Source: an uncultured Ruminococcus sp.
Lineage (GTDB): Bacteria > Bacillota > Clostridia > Oscillospirales > Ruminococcaceae
Direction of reading: 5' to 3'
NCBI GenBank assembly: GCA_902776945.1
Contig: CACYSH010000046.1
Location: 1-64,000, forward strand
Length of the DNA: 64,000 nucleotides
The position numbers and the translations under genes are program-made. The notes below the pieces were generated by a model that saw only the letters and a list, made by a program, of their open reading frames with translations, had not been told where the DNA came from and searched no databases. This document shows positions 33,004 through 41,643 of this stretch, piece after piece (within the stretch, counting starts at the first letter, position 1; each line of letters starts with the position of its first letter).

Positions 33004-34035
33004 AAATGCTTCTCTTTCAAACGGCAGATCGCCGACATCGCCTTGAATAACAGACACGTTACCGTTTGCGGACAGCCTGCTTTTTGCCTGTTCCAGCATA
33101 TCAAGGCTGTAATCAAGGCAGGTTATCTCTGCATTTTGAAGATCTGCATATTTTTTTTGTGTGAACACAGCAGTTCCGACGGGTACATCAAGCAGTTTGC
33201 CGTCAAAGTCATCCGGGATATATTTCAAAACCCTTGCGGCGATCTCATTATCGTCAACACCGCTCCAGAACAGTCTGATATACAGCCTGCTCCACCATTT
33301 ATCCTGTGTAAGAACATCATCATATATGTCTTTTGACTGTTTGTAGGAGCTTGTGATGTTTTCGTAATTTTTCGTACTTTCAAGCGGCTTTCTCGCCACA
33401 CAATGCAGACGGCAGAAACCCTTCTTTTCAAACAGTTCCATGTGAAGTCCCGCATTTTTGCAAAGAGTGTTAACATCATTTTTGCCGTATATTCTTACGT
33501 CGCCCTTGCCTGCGAGATTTATCAGCGGGATCTCGATATGATTGCAGAACCACCTTACCGCCGCAGAGTTCATCGTCATATCACGCAGTATCAGCCGCCC
33601 GCCCGGACGAAGCACGCGGTAAACGCTGTTAAAGAAATCCTGCACGTTGGGGTAGTGATGAAAGCTCTGACAGCATATCACTGCATCGAAGGAATTGTCC
33701 GCGAATGGCAGCTTTTCGCAGTCACCCACCACAAGCTCCACGTTTGGCATATTCTTCGCCCTTGCCACCTCTATCATTTTCGGCGTAAGGTCGATCCCTG
33801 TGTAGTGCTTTTCGGGGTATTTCCCGTGCAGCAAGGTAAGCATGGGAGCAGTGCCGCATCCGCAGTCGAGCAGGTCGGTGAACGGCTCCTTTTCAAGCTC
33901 TGCGAGAACGTCGGGATAGTCCTTCTTGCATATCTTGTATACTCCCGCATGGTCGGTCTCATAGACCGCTGCGGCTTTGGTGAACTCTCTTCGCGAGAGG
34001 TCTTTGTACTTTCTTTCGTTCATGGTACTTTTCAT
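32854..34035 (-). CDS. Double SAM-dependent methyltransferase, second domain broken
   Basis: 393 residues from ATG 34035 (GGAGGAA seven nt upstream). Domain 1 (~1-215) is a class I methyltransferase: LLDCGCGTAPMLTLL, GDCEKLPFADNSFDAVICCQ and YRVLRPGGRLILRDMT. Domain 2 (~220-350) is another: KLLDVPVGTAVFTQKKY, ITCLDYSLDMLEQAK and GDVGDLPFEREAFDIV. After that the sequence turns to nonsense (LTALSAVFLLRKAG) because of an out-of-frame deletion; the true C-terminal residues lie in the next frame. Each domain looks like a complete separate protein at its join, so the gene may itself be a fusion of two neighbours. Substrates unknown. Confidence 0.7.
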   Translation of the reverse strand: MKSTMNERKYKDLSRREFTKAAAVYETDHAGVYKICKKDYPDVLAELEKEPFTDLLDCGCGTAPMLTLLHGKYPEKHYTGIDLTPKMIEVARAKNMPNVELVVGDCEKLPFADNSFDAVICCQSFHHYPNVQDFFNSVYRVLRPGGRLILRDMTMNSAAVRWFCNHIEIPLINLAGKGDVRIYGKNDVNTLCKNAGLHMELFEKKGFCRLHCVARKPLESTKNYENITSSYKQSKDIYDDVLTQDKWWSRLYIRLFWSGVDDNEIAARVLKYIPDDFDGKLLDVPVGTAVFTQKKYADLQNAEITCLDYSLDMLEQAKSRLSANGNVSVIQGDVGDLPFEREAFDIVSAVTISKADRQLLTALSAVFLLRKAGSHRRLIPKISLKEDLKRCTI

Positions 34036-34065
34036 ATTTTCTTCCTCCAACTATTATGAACGAGC

Positions 34066-34203
34066 TTAATTCGGTACTGTCTTATCAGCGCAGCATTTCA
34101 GAATTTCATTCACCCATTCTTCGGGATAGAAAAACAGCAGCTCTTCATGCCCGTGATCCTGTTCGATAATATCCGGCTTGAAAAAGTGAAGGCGGTATGT
34201 CAT
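34066..34203 (-). pseudogene. Short gene fragment of unknown origin
   Basis: A 45-codon minus-strand frame (MTYRLHFFKPDIIEQDHGHE ... EEWVNEILKCCAD) with protein-like composition lies between two real genes. It has no good ribosome site and looks like the C-terminal end of a larger, lost protein. Family not recognised. Confidence 0.35.
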
Positions 34204-34295
34204 TACACAAAAGGCGGCGTTCAAAAAAGCCCCCCTCAAAGCTCACGCATATTGCTGTGTTCTGTCCGAGAGGGGCATATATTTTGTGCAGTTAT

Positions 34296-37175
34296 TTACT
34301 CCGCGTTTTTGAGAGCTTCGGTCATCGGGACTTTCTTTATGCGCTTCATATCCGCAAGGGAGATAAGCAGGTAGACCAGCACCGTTCCGCCGACGGAGAT
34401 AAGCACATCGGAGATCTTCACGCTGAATGTGAACCAGCCCGACATTTTCGTCATTATCGCCCGCCACAGCTTATCCACCAGCAGCGTGCCGAGATAAACG
34501 CATACGACGGACATTATCACCACGCATACCGTAGTCGTGCGAATGTACACACTGTTTATCTCCTTGTTGTAGTAGCCCAGCACCTTTGTCATGGAAATGG
34601 ACACCGAGTTTTTCTCGATTATCTGCTTGGTGAGCAGATAAAGAAGCGCCGCCGCTATGATAAGGCATACCACAGCGAAGTATTTCGCGTAATTGCCGAT
34701 AGAATGGTCAAGCTGTCTCGCCATAGCCGTGAGGTCGTCGGCGGTTATCACCTTGGCGATATAGTCCTCGTCAATTCCTTTAAGTGGTTCGTCGGAGAAA
34801 TAACCCGTGAGCGTGTCGTTCTCGTTGAATGTGTTTTTGAACGTTTCTATCGGCATATACACCGCAAGCGTTCCCTCGCGGGCGTTCACGCGGCTGACGG
34901 TGAATGTGTATACCGCGGAGGAATATTTCTCTTTAAGGCTTATCGTATCGCCTGTTTTTAAATGGAATTTGTCCGCGTAGTCGAAGGAAACGCATACGTT
35001 GTTTTCTTCAAACTCACCCTCGTTTATGTACCTGCTGTCGGGCGTGTAGCCGTAAACTGTTATCACTTCGCCGTTCTTGATCTCCGAGACCGATTCAAGC
35101 TCGGTCATGAGGAATTTCTCGCCGTTTGAGGGGGCTATCTCATTGTCGTCCTCGTCCTTGTCGGAGGTGAGCATGGTCTGATGATCTGCTATGACAAGCT
35201 CTCCCGAACGTTCAATAAAGCCGTTTATCGTTGAGGGCAGACCGAGACAGAAGCACATCATCACCATTACGAATGTAAGCCCCACGAACATTACAAGATA
35301 ATCTCCGATGCTGCGAAGGAAAACTCTTGTGCGGAACCTGTTGAGGAAAGACCATTTCGGCAGATGCACCGCCTTTTTCCTTTTTGAAGTGCTCAGGTCG
35401 TGGCGCATGAATTTCAGCGGTGAGAGCCTCATTTTGTACGCGGTCATGAAAATCGTAACGGCTGACATTATGAGCAGAGGGGCAACGCTTGTTTTTATAA
35501 GCGCGTCGGAGCTGTAAAGGGTGACGTATTTCGGGAGGGAATAGGAGGCGTAGTACATATTCACCACCACTTTTTTCAGCACCGTGTACCCGAGGATATT
35601 TCCCACAACAGCGGCTATTATCGTCACAAGAATGGGTGCCGCCGTGTAGTGGAATATCAGTTCCGTCCTCGTGTAGCCCGAAGCGCGGAGGGTGCCTATC
35701 ACCGAAGCGTCTTTCGTTATTGCGTTCTTCGCCGTTATCCCGAAGATGAAAGCAAGTATCACCACCAGCACGATAAGCAGATATTCGCACATGGTCTTGT
35801 CGCTGCCGAAGTCGTTCGTTGCAAAGTGTATCGCCTGATTTGCATACTCCGGAACAAAGTCCGTCAGCTTGTTTGTCGTTATATTTTCGAGCGCGTCGAT
35901 GTCCTCAACGCCGATCGCGTTAAGGCGTTCTTTCAGCTTGTCGCCCTGCGCTTCAAGCTCGTCCTTTTCCTTTTGCAGCTCGTTTCCGCGTGCTTCGAGC
36001 TTTTCGCCCTCTTTTTTGAGCTTTTCGCCCTTAGCCTGCAATTCGTCGCTTTCGGCTTTGAGTTCGTCACCGCGTTTCTGCAAGTCCTCTGCCTTTTCCG
36101 CGAGCTTTTCGCCCTTCGCGGTGAGTTCGTCGCTTTCGGTCTGTATCTTTTTTAGCTCCGCCGCTGCCTTTGAGGGGTCTTTTTGCATGAGTGCCTGAGC
36201 TGCCGCGGCTCTTTCTTTCAGTTCTGCGCCCTGCTGTTCAAGGGCGGCTTTCCCGGCTTCAAGCTCCTTGCCCTCGGCTTCAATGGCTGTGCCGCGTTCC
36301 TTTAGCTTTTTTCCCTCTGCTTCAAGCTCCTCAGAGCGCTTTTTCAGCTCGTCGCCCTCCGTTTCAAGAGGTTCGGCTTTTGCCTTTAATTCGTCGCCCT
36401 TTGCGGAAAGTATATCCGCTTCGTCCGCGATATTTGAAAGTTCCTTAGCCGTGTCTTTGTTGTCGGTTATGCCGCCCGTTGCCGCGATGACAGCTATCTT
36501 CTCCGCAAGCTCTTCGGCTGTTTCCTTTTCGTTCTTTTCGGGTGTTTCGCTGAATTTGTAGGCGTACTGCCATACCGTCTTGCCTTCGAGAGCGGCAAAC
36601 TGTTCTGTTGTCACAAAGCCTATATCGAAGGTTATCGCGTCGAACATCGTGTCGGTGTTTTTCTTGTAGAGTGTGGAATAATCCGACGAAGCGATAAGCC
36701 CCGTGACCGTGAGTGAAATCCCGCCGACGTTTATCGTATCGTCTGTCTTTATCCCGGTATTGTCCGCGTGCATACGGTCGATGACTATCTCGCCGCTGCT
36801 TTGCGGCATTCTTCCGTCCAGCAGGGAAGCGAGGTTCACTTCGTCCCTCACGGTAAACACCCTTATGACAGCGTCCTCCGTGCCGTCGCGGTCTTTATCC
36901 TCGGAGAAGTCCTTGTAGTACTGGTCGTAAAGGGTGATGCCCGCAGCGCTTATATCGTCCCGCAGTCCGCCTATCTCGTCTTCAAGCTCAAAGTGTCCGT
37001 TTTCGATATTGTGATCGGTGAAGGAGCTTTTCGCCGCGGCTTCCATGCTGTTATTTGCAACGAAAAGCCCCGACGTGAAGCCTATCACCACCGTAAGCAT
37101 GATGAAAAGCGCTAAGTATATCTTCCTGTTGGCTTTCAACTGCCTGATTATTCTCGCGTTAAGAGGATTTCTCAT
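34296..37175 (-). CDS. FtsX-like ABC transporter permease with long extracytoplasmic coiled coil
   Basis: 959 residues. N-terminal membrane helix (IYLALFIMLTVVIGFTSGLF), a MacB-like periplasmic-core domain (~45-225), then ~190 residues (about 235-425) of near-perfect heptads of the type GDELKKRSEELEAEGKKLKE, then an FtsX three-helix unit (LLIVLVVILAFIFGITAKNA), a second extracytoplasmic domain and the final FtsX helices near the C-terminus. The layout resembles large Firmicute permeases that sense or move cell-surface substrates or peptides. RBS GGGAGGAGC. Its ATPase is encoded 18 bp upstream. Confidence 0.85.
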   Translation of the reverse strand: MRNPLNARIIRQLKANRKIYLALFIMLTVVIGFTSGLFVANNSMEAAAKSSFTDHNIENGHFELEDEIGGLRDDISAAGITLYDQYYKDFSEDKDRDGTEDAVIRVFTVRDEVNLASLLDGRMPQSSGEIVIDRMHADNTGIKTDDTINVGGISLTVTGLIASSDYSTLYKKNTDTMFDAITFDIGFVTTEQFAALEGKTVWQYAYKFSETPEKNEKETAEELAEKIAVIAATGGITDNKDTAKELSNIADEADILSAKGDELKAKAEPLETEGDELKKRSEELEAEGKKLKERGTAIEAEGKELEAGKAALEQQGAELKERAAAAQALMQKDPSKAAAELKKIQTESDELTAKGEKLAEKAEDLQKRGDELKAESDELQAKGEKLKKEGEKLEARGNELQKEKDELEAQGDKLKERLNAIGVEDIDALENITTNKLTDFVPEYANQAIHFATNDFGSDKTMCEYLLIVLVVILAFIFGITAKNAITKDASVIGTLRASGYTRTELIFHYTAAPILVTIIAAVVGNILGYTVLKKVVVNMYYASYSLPKYVTLYSSDALIKTSVAPLLIMSAVTIFMTAYKMRLSPLKFMRHDLSTSKRKKAVHLPKWSFLNRFRTRVFLRSIGDYLVMFVGLTFVMVMMCFCLGLPSTINGFIERSGELVIADHQTMLTSDKDEDDNEIAPSNGEKFLMTELESVSEIKNGEVITVYGYTPDSRYINEGEFEENNVCVSFDYADKFHLKTGDTISLKEKYSSAVYTFTVSRVNAREGTLAVYMPIETFKNTFNENDTLTGYFSDEPLKGIDEDYIAKVITADDLTAMARQLDHSIGNYAKYFAVVCLIIAAALLYLLTKQIIEKNSVSISMTKVLGYYNKEINSVYIRTTTVCVVIMSVVCVYLGTLLVDKLWRAIMTKMSGWFTFSVKISDVLISVGGTVLVYLLISLADMKRIKKVPMTEALKNAE

Positions 37176-37193
37176 TTTCTTGCTCCTCCCGCG

Positions 37194-37904
37194 TTACCAG
37201 TCAAGCTCGGCGGCTGTTATTTTGTTGGGATTGATTATATTTTTCCTCACAACGCCGTCGCGCAGCTTTACGGTGTGGTCTGCCATGTTTTGTATCGCTT
37301 CGTTGTGCGTCACCATGATTATCGTGTTTCCGTACTTTTGATTTACGCTTTCGATAAGCTCCAGTATCTCTTTAGAGGTGTTGTAGTCGAGCGCCCCCGT
37401 GGGTTCGTCGCAGAGAAGTATATCGGGGTTCTTGACGATAGCCCTGCCTATCGAAGTTCTCTGCTGCTGACCGCCGGAAAGCTGATTCGGCAGCTTGTGC
37501 CTGTGCTCGTAAAGCCCGAGAGTTTTCAGCAGGTCGTCTATTTCCAGCGGCTTATCCGAGAGATACGCGCCCACCTCCACATTTTCCTTCACGGTCAGGT
37601 CGGGAATGAGGTTATAAAGCTGGAAAACGTACCCCAGATGCTTGCGGCGGTAATCGGTCAGCGCTCTTTCGTCCATATCTTTCAGCTTGTCACCGTTTAT
37701 GGAGATGTATCCGCTGTCCGCGCTGTCTATGCCGCCCATGATGTTCAGCAGCGTGGATTTTCCCGAGCCGGAAGGTCCAAGTATCACGCAGAATTCGCCC
37801 TTTGCCACGGTAAAGCTCATGCCCCTCAGCACCTGCTGCGCCGAATCGCCCTCGCCGTAGGACTTGCGTATATCGCATATCTCCAGAAATTTTGATGTAT
37901 CCAT
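37194..37904 (-). CDS. ABC transporter ATPase, MacB/LolD type
   Basis: 236 residues. Walker A ILGPSGSGKSTLLNIMGG, Q-loop in YVFQLYNLIPDLTV, signature QLSGGQQQRTSIGRAI, Walker B LLCDEPTGALD, H-loop VTHNEA. Powers the adjacent FtsX-type permease. ATG 37904 is 8 nt from AAAGGAG; the GTG at 37913 is a weaker choice. A strong promoter with a GGTTAG-N6-CTAACC operator lies directly upstream. Confidence 0.93.
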   Translation of the reverse strand: MDTSKFLEICDIRKSYGEGDSAQQVLRGMSFTVAKGEFCVILGPSGSGKSTLLNIMGGIDSADSGYISINGDKLKDMDERALTDYRRKHLGYVFQLYNLIPDLTVKENVEVGAYLSDKPLEIDDLLKTLGLYEHRHKLPNQLSGGQQQRTSIGRAIVKNPDILLCDEPTGALDYNTSKEILELIESVNQKYGNTIIMVTHNEAIQNMADHTVKLRDGVVRKNIINPNKITAAELDW

Positions 37905-37921
37905 GTTCTGCACTCCTTTGC

Positions 37922-37970
37922 GGTTAGTTCAATCTAACCTTATTTTACCACTCCCTTCCGAGGTTGTCAA
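37922..37970 (-). promoter_or_regulatory. Promoter and GGTTAG-N6-CTAACC operator of the FtsX-type ABC operon
   Basis: Minus strand: TTGACA (37965-37970), 17 bp, TAAAAT (37942-37947), then the perfect inverted repeat GGTTAG-ATTGAA-CTAACC (37922-37939) covering the start site. The same GTTAG-N6-CTAAC motif sits at the same place in the AraC promoter at 41040-41087. The rest of the 37971-38234 spacer shows no gene. Confidence 0.85.
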
Positions 37971-38234
37971 TGAGTTCAGAGCAAATTCGGTGAAATATAG
38001 ATTTTTAAAAAATCGAAAGCGGAATAATTGTATAGGTTAGCCAACCGCAACTTGGCTTGTGGATACAGATAGGCAAAGTCTGAACATTTTTGGTGTTTTG
38101 ATAAAAAGAGATCATTGCCTGTCGGAATGATAATGCAGTACGCTGAGGATAACCGGCTTTTTGAGTATCTCATATTTCGGTGACATGATCATATCTCACT
38201 ATCTTGTATTGCATTTTTCGAAAGTATATATTTG

Positions 38235-38924
38235 TTACCGAGAAAGCCCGTTCGCGACCTTCTTTCTCCAGTAAAGATGTACCGTCAGGAATGTGAACCC
38301 CTCTCCTAAGCTCTCAAACGCTCCGTAAGCGCCGCCAACAGCCGTGCTGCCGAAGATGAGCTTCCATATCATACCTATCGCGAACGCGCCTATGATACCT
38401 ACAATGCAGGTCAGCCTGTTCATTCCCGACCGCCCCGAAACGGTCACATAGAAGTGTATCGCGTAAATCATGAAAAGGCAAACGATAAGTGCCATATTTA
38501 TCGGAGCGACTATTTCAGCCCAATGCAAGCAGAGCTTTTCGGCAAGCTCGGGACTCACGCCGTTGTCAATGACCGTCTTGTAGCTGATTGGAAGGAGCGA
38601 GCCCAGCGCGAAATGCAGATAACCTGTCGAAGCCACGCCGATAAAGCCTATGTTGATAAGCACGCAGACGACCTTGCCGCATACCTCTGCCGTCATGCGG
38701 TAAAAGCTCACGCAGGCGGGGAGCATAAGGCTCATTCCGATAAATCCGAGAACCGCCGATATGACAAATCTTTGCTCGGACATATCAGCCCAAAGCGGCT
38801 CGACGGACGAGTTCGACAGCCCCGATTTGCAGTAAAGCAGGCAGTCGCCGACCATAAAGAAAACCGCCCCGATAGACCCGAGAAACGCAAATATACTGTT
38901 TTTTCCGTATTCGTTTTGCTTCAT
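38235..38924 (-). CDS. Polytopic membrane protein (DUF6796-like)
   Basis: 229 residues with about six hydrophobic helices (for example SIFAFLGSIGAVFFMVGDCL, FVISAVLGFIGMSLMLPACV, NMALIVCLFMIYAIHFYVTV). The pattern fits a DUF6796-type family of unknown function. RBS AGAGGTGAG. It is immediately downstream of an inverted-repeat element that may carry or insulate its promoter. Confidence 0.6.
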   Translation of the reverse strand: MKQNEYGKNSIFAFLGSIGAVFFMVGDCLLYCKSGLSNSSVEPLWADMSEQRFVISAVLGFIGMSLMLPACVSFYRMTAEVCGKVVCVLINIGFIGVASTGYLHFALGSLLPISYKTVIDNGVSPELAEKLCLHWAEIVAPINMALIVCLFMIYAIHFYVTVSGRSGMNRLTCIVGIIGAFAIGMIWKLIFGSTAVGGAYGAFESLGEGFTFLTVHLYWRKKVANGLSR

Positions 38925-38950
38925 GTACTCACCTCTTTATATTAGACTTC

Positions 38951-39073
38951 CTCGGAAACTAGAGGTAAGAAGCTGGAAACTAGAGGTTCGTGAATCTCAC
39001 TTTGTTTGTAAAATCAATAGAAAGCGATAATTTCGATCTTCTAGCCTCTAGCCTCTAATGTCTAGTTTCCGAG
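38951..39073. repeat. Small inverted-repeat element (CTCGGAAACTAGA termini)
   Basis: 13 bp perfect terminal repeats (38951-38963, 39061-39073) with additional CTAGAGG / CCTCTAG subrepeats inside. The right end overlaps the last codons of the neighbouring hydrolase gene and supplies its stop codon. Confidence 0.75.
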
Positions 39074-40224
39074 ATAGTATCCAGCGCGAGCTTTCCGTTC
39101 CCGACGTTGCAGTGGTTCTGTGCGTCCTCCTTAGCGGTGAAAAGACGGAGGGTCAGGCTTTTTGTGTTTTTGAGCATGGCTATCTCCCTGTCAACAAGGT
39201 GATAGTCGATAAAATGATCTTCGGCGGCACCAAGTATCAGCATATCCTGATCTATTCTATCTGCGACGGGGGCTAAGTCGTACAGCTTCAGCTTTCGTGC
39301 GTAATCATACGCGTCCTTTGCTTCGTAGGCAAAACACCCGTGCTTGATACCCCAGTCGATCACGGGTTCTTTTTTTGCTTTCTTCCCGAAAATGAAGTTT
39401 ATCGCCCTTCTTGCTTTAAGCGCCATGAGTATGTGAAACGCCTTTTGTATCATCGGCTTTTGCATACCGACAATAATGTCCTGAAAGCAGGGGAATACCG
39501 ACCATGCGACTACCTTTGTTATCCGCTTGTCGAACGCGGCGGCTCTCGGCGCTAAATACCCGCCGAGCGAGATGCCTATTATCGTTACATCGCTGAGTCC
39601 GAAAAAGTCAAGCACCGCCTTAACGGGCTTTTCCCACTTGTGCGTGAAGTGCATACCTTGCACACGCATTACGCCGCCCTGCCCGGGACCCTCGAACATA
39701 TACACCTCAAAGCCCTGTTCCTGCAAATAAAGCAGCGTGAACAGAAACTCCTCGAAATAGCTGTCGTTGCCGCCGTGGAGCAGTATCGTTCCCTTGCTTT
39801 TTCCGAAGGGCTTGACGTGCATGACCGGCAGCTTTACGTTTTTGTACGGCACCTCTGTCAGCTCGATACGGGCGTTTTCACCCTCGAAATAATCGGCGTA
39901 GTATTCATAGAACAGCTTGGTCGCAAGCTCATAATACCTGCGCTTGTCGGGGTCGCCGTCGTACATGAAGAATTCGCTCATGCGGTAATATGCAATAGCG
40001 TTTCCCGTGCGTTCTTCTTTCATGGCGGTATCTCCCAGCTTTATCAGCTCACGCTTCCAGTCGGCGCTGTTTCTGATCTTGGCGGCAATTGGCTTAACGT
40101 CCTCAAGTCTCCCGCCGTCCCAGTTTATCACGCGGTTCAGCTGATAATCGAAATTGCGCTCGCTGTTCAGTTTGTATACTCCGCGTTTGAGAACTGTCGG
40201 CTGTGTCACATCGTATTTTTTCAT
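39055..40224 (-). CDS. Alpha/beta hydrolase of the FrsA/dipeptidyl-peptidase-like type
   Basis: 389 residues. Nucleophile elbow IIGISLGGYLAPRAA, oxyanion segment LLHGGNDSYFEEF, acid in LILGAAEDHFIDYH, His in EDAQNHCNVGN. A ~130-residue helical N-terminal part precedes the hydrolase fold, as in esterases of the DUF1100/2,6-dihydropseudooxynicotine-hydrolase-like group. Substrate unknown. ATG 40224 has GGGAGGGAT upstream. The final residues ISETRH and the stop come from an inserted repeat. Probably in an operon with the AraC regulator 55 bp upstream. Confidence 0.78.
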   Translation of the reverse strand: MKKYDVTQPTVLKRGVYKLNSERNFDYQLNRVINWDGGRLEDVKPIAAKIRNSADWKRELIKLGDTAMKEERTGNAIAYYRMSEFFMYDGDPDKRRYYELATKLFYEYYADYFEGENARIELTEVPYKNVKLPVMHVKPFGKSKGTILLHGGNDSYFEEFLFTLLYLQEQGFEVYMFEGPGQGGVMRVQGMHFTHKWEKPVKAVLDFFGLSDVTIIGISLGGYLAPRAAAFDKRITKVVAWSVFPCFQDIIVGMQKPMIQKAFHILMALKARRAINFIFGKKAKKEPVIDWGIKHGCFAYEAKDAYDYARKLKLYDLAPVADRIDQDMLILGAAEDHFIDYHLVDREIAMLKNTKSLTLRLFTAKEDAQNHCNVGNGKLALDTISETRH

Positions 40225-40279
40225 CTTTATCCCTCCCGATAATACCATTATACAGTAGTTAGGAGAAATTCGCTTTCAA

Positions 40280-41017
40280 TTAGCTGCTGTTTTTCATGCT
40301 GCCCGCAAATTCGGAAAAGGAAATGCCGAACATTCTCTTGCAGGTGGCGGCAAAATGCGAGGGCGAGTCAAAACCCGCGTACATGGCGGCATCGGTTATG
40401 CTGCCGGTTCTCGTGAAGTGGATATAGCCCTTTTTCATCTTGTCGAGCGCGAGATAGCGGTGCAGCGAAATACCCACCTGCTCCCTGAAAAGATGAGAAA
40501 AGCGGCTTTTTGAGAGATACACCTTTTTGCAGAGAATATCCATTATCCCTTCGGGCACGGTATCGAGCTGCCTGAGATATACAAGCGCTTCGTTGATGCG
40601 TTCGTCCCGCTTTTCCGCGGGCTGTCTGTCAAGCGCCATGACCGTCATGATGGCGTTGTCTGCGCTGTTGATATTATCGGCGTTTACCGTCCATGCCGAC
40701 CTGATCTTGTTTGTAAGCTCGTTATCCAACACACAGTAAGGCTTGCCCGTAAGATACTTATCCGAAAGCTCCTCGCAATAATGGCTTGCCGTATCGAACA
40801 GATAAAGCAGCATATCGCCTGTTTCCGCGTGAACCGTATGCTCCGTGTCGGAAGCTATGCAAACTCCGCCCGCGGTGAACCTTTCTCCGCAGACCTCGCA
40901 GGTCAGAACATCTCCGAGCGAAACGATAAGGTGCGCCGCAAGGTGGCTGTGCTTTTCGGGGGTTCGGTATTCCGAGCGGATAAGGATATGGTCGTACTCA
41001 AAAAGAATATCGGTCAT
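40280..41017 (-). CDS. AraC-family transcriptional regulator
   Basis: 245 residues: cupin-like sensor (~1-130) and two helix-turn-helix motifs at the C-terminus (LSKSRFSHLFREQVGISLHR and SITDAAMYAGFDSPSHFAAT then CKRMFGIS). Likely controls its own unit with the hydrolase. RBS AAAAGGAGT. The promoter holds a GTTAG-N6-CTAAC palindrome more typical of TetR-like binding. Confidence 0.92.
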   Translation of the reverse strand: MTDILFEYDHILIRSEYRTPEKHSHLAAHLIVSLGDVLTCEVCGERFTAGGVCIASDTEHTVHAETGDMLLYLFDTASHYCEELSDKYLTGKPYCVLDNELTNKIRSAWTVNADNINSADNAIMTVMALDRQPAEKRDERINEALVYLRQLDTVPEGIMDILCKKVYLSKSRFSHLFREQVGISLHRYLALDKMKKGYIHFTRTGSITDAAMYAGFDSPSHFAATCKRMFGISFSEFAGSMKNSS

Positions 41018-41039
41018 GTTAGTGACTCCTTTTGTGTTC

Positions 41040-41087
41040 GTTAGCGTTTACTAACCCGATTATATCATATATTTTTCGGTCAGTCAA
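41040..41087 (-). promoter_or_regulatory. Promoter and GTTAG-N6-CTAAC operator of the AraC gene
   Basis: Minus strand: TTGACT (41082-41087), 17 bp, TATAAT (41059-41064), then GTTAG-TAAACG-CTAAC (41040-41055), placed as in the ABC promoter at 37922. Confidence 0.82.
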
Positions 41088-41146
41088 TAAAATAATGCGA
41101 AACAGCAAAGATTTTTCTATTTGCTATCTTTTTTTGCTCCTACCTA

Positions 41147-41175
41147 TTGATTTTTAGGTTAGCATATGCTATAAT
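41147..41175 (+). promoter_or_regulatory. Orphan promoter with a third GGTTAG-type site
   Basis: TTGATT (41147-41152), 17 bp, TATAAT (41170-41175). GGTTAG-CATATG-CTATAA (41157-41174) in the spacer resembles the two operators, one half degenerate. No intact gene lies downstream. Confidence 0.5.
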
Positions 41176-41179
41176 GGTA

Positions 41180-41580
41180 TTTAAGTATGCGTAAGCTAAC
41201 TGAACTGTGAGAAAAATAAAGGCTAAGAAATCAACAGCGGCGAGAAGGCACGCCCATGCCGACATGGGACAGGCTGAGAAAATATCTGCTGAAGCAGTAA
41301 ATCGAAGAAGATCCGAAATTGGCGGTTGATCTGCCTGCTCTCCGGAAATAATTCAAACGTATATTGAAAACTATAAATGAGCAGCGCCGTCAATTTGCAT
41401 AAAATCGGAATATCAGAAGCCTTGTAGGGCGGTGGCTTGCCCCATACGCATTAACCTAACACAAAAATATTGAAAATACGGTGATTTAGTGGTTATTCGG
41501 GCGAAACAGGCGGGAGCAAGCCTCCGCCCTACAATAAATATCGTTTACATAATATTGCCAAACCATTTTTCCCATAAGGC
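41180..41580. other. Gene-free spacer, possible gene remnant and spacer repeats
   Basis: Plus-strand codons from ~41252 read MPTWDRLRKYLLKQ, stop, IEEDPKLAVDLPALRK, stop, which looks like an eroded small helical gene behind the orphan promoter. From 41426 come GTAGGGCGGTGGCTTGCCCC and GGCGGGAGCAAGCCTCCGCC repeats. No intact gene. Confidence 0.4.
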
Positions 41581-41617
41581 AAAAAAAGCGGACTGCCGTT
41601 TCCGACAGCCCGCTGTA
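41581..41617 (-). terminator. Terminator of the GH11 gene
   Basis: On the minus strand AGCGGGCTGTCG, GAAA loop, CGGCAGTCCGCT, TTTTTTT. Confidence 0.88.
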
Positions 41618-41643
41618 ATGAGCCTGAATTGTAAGATTTTTTC

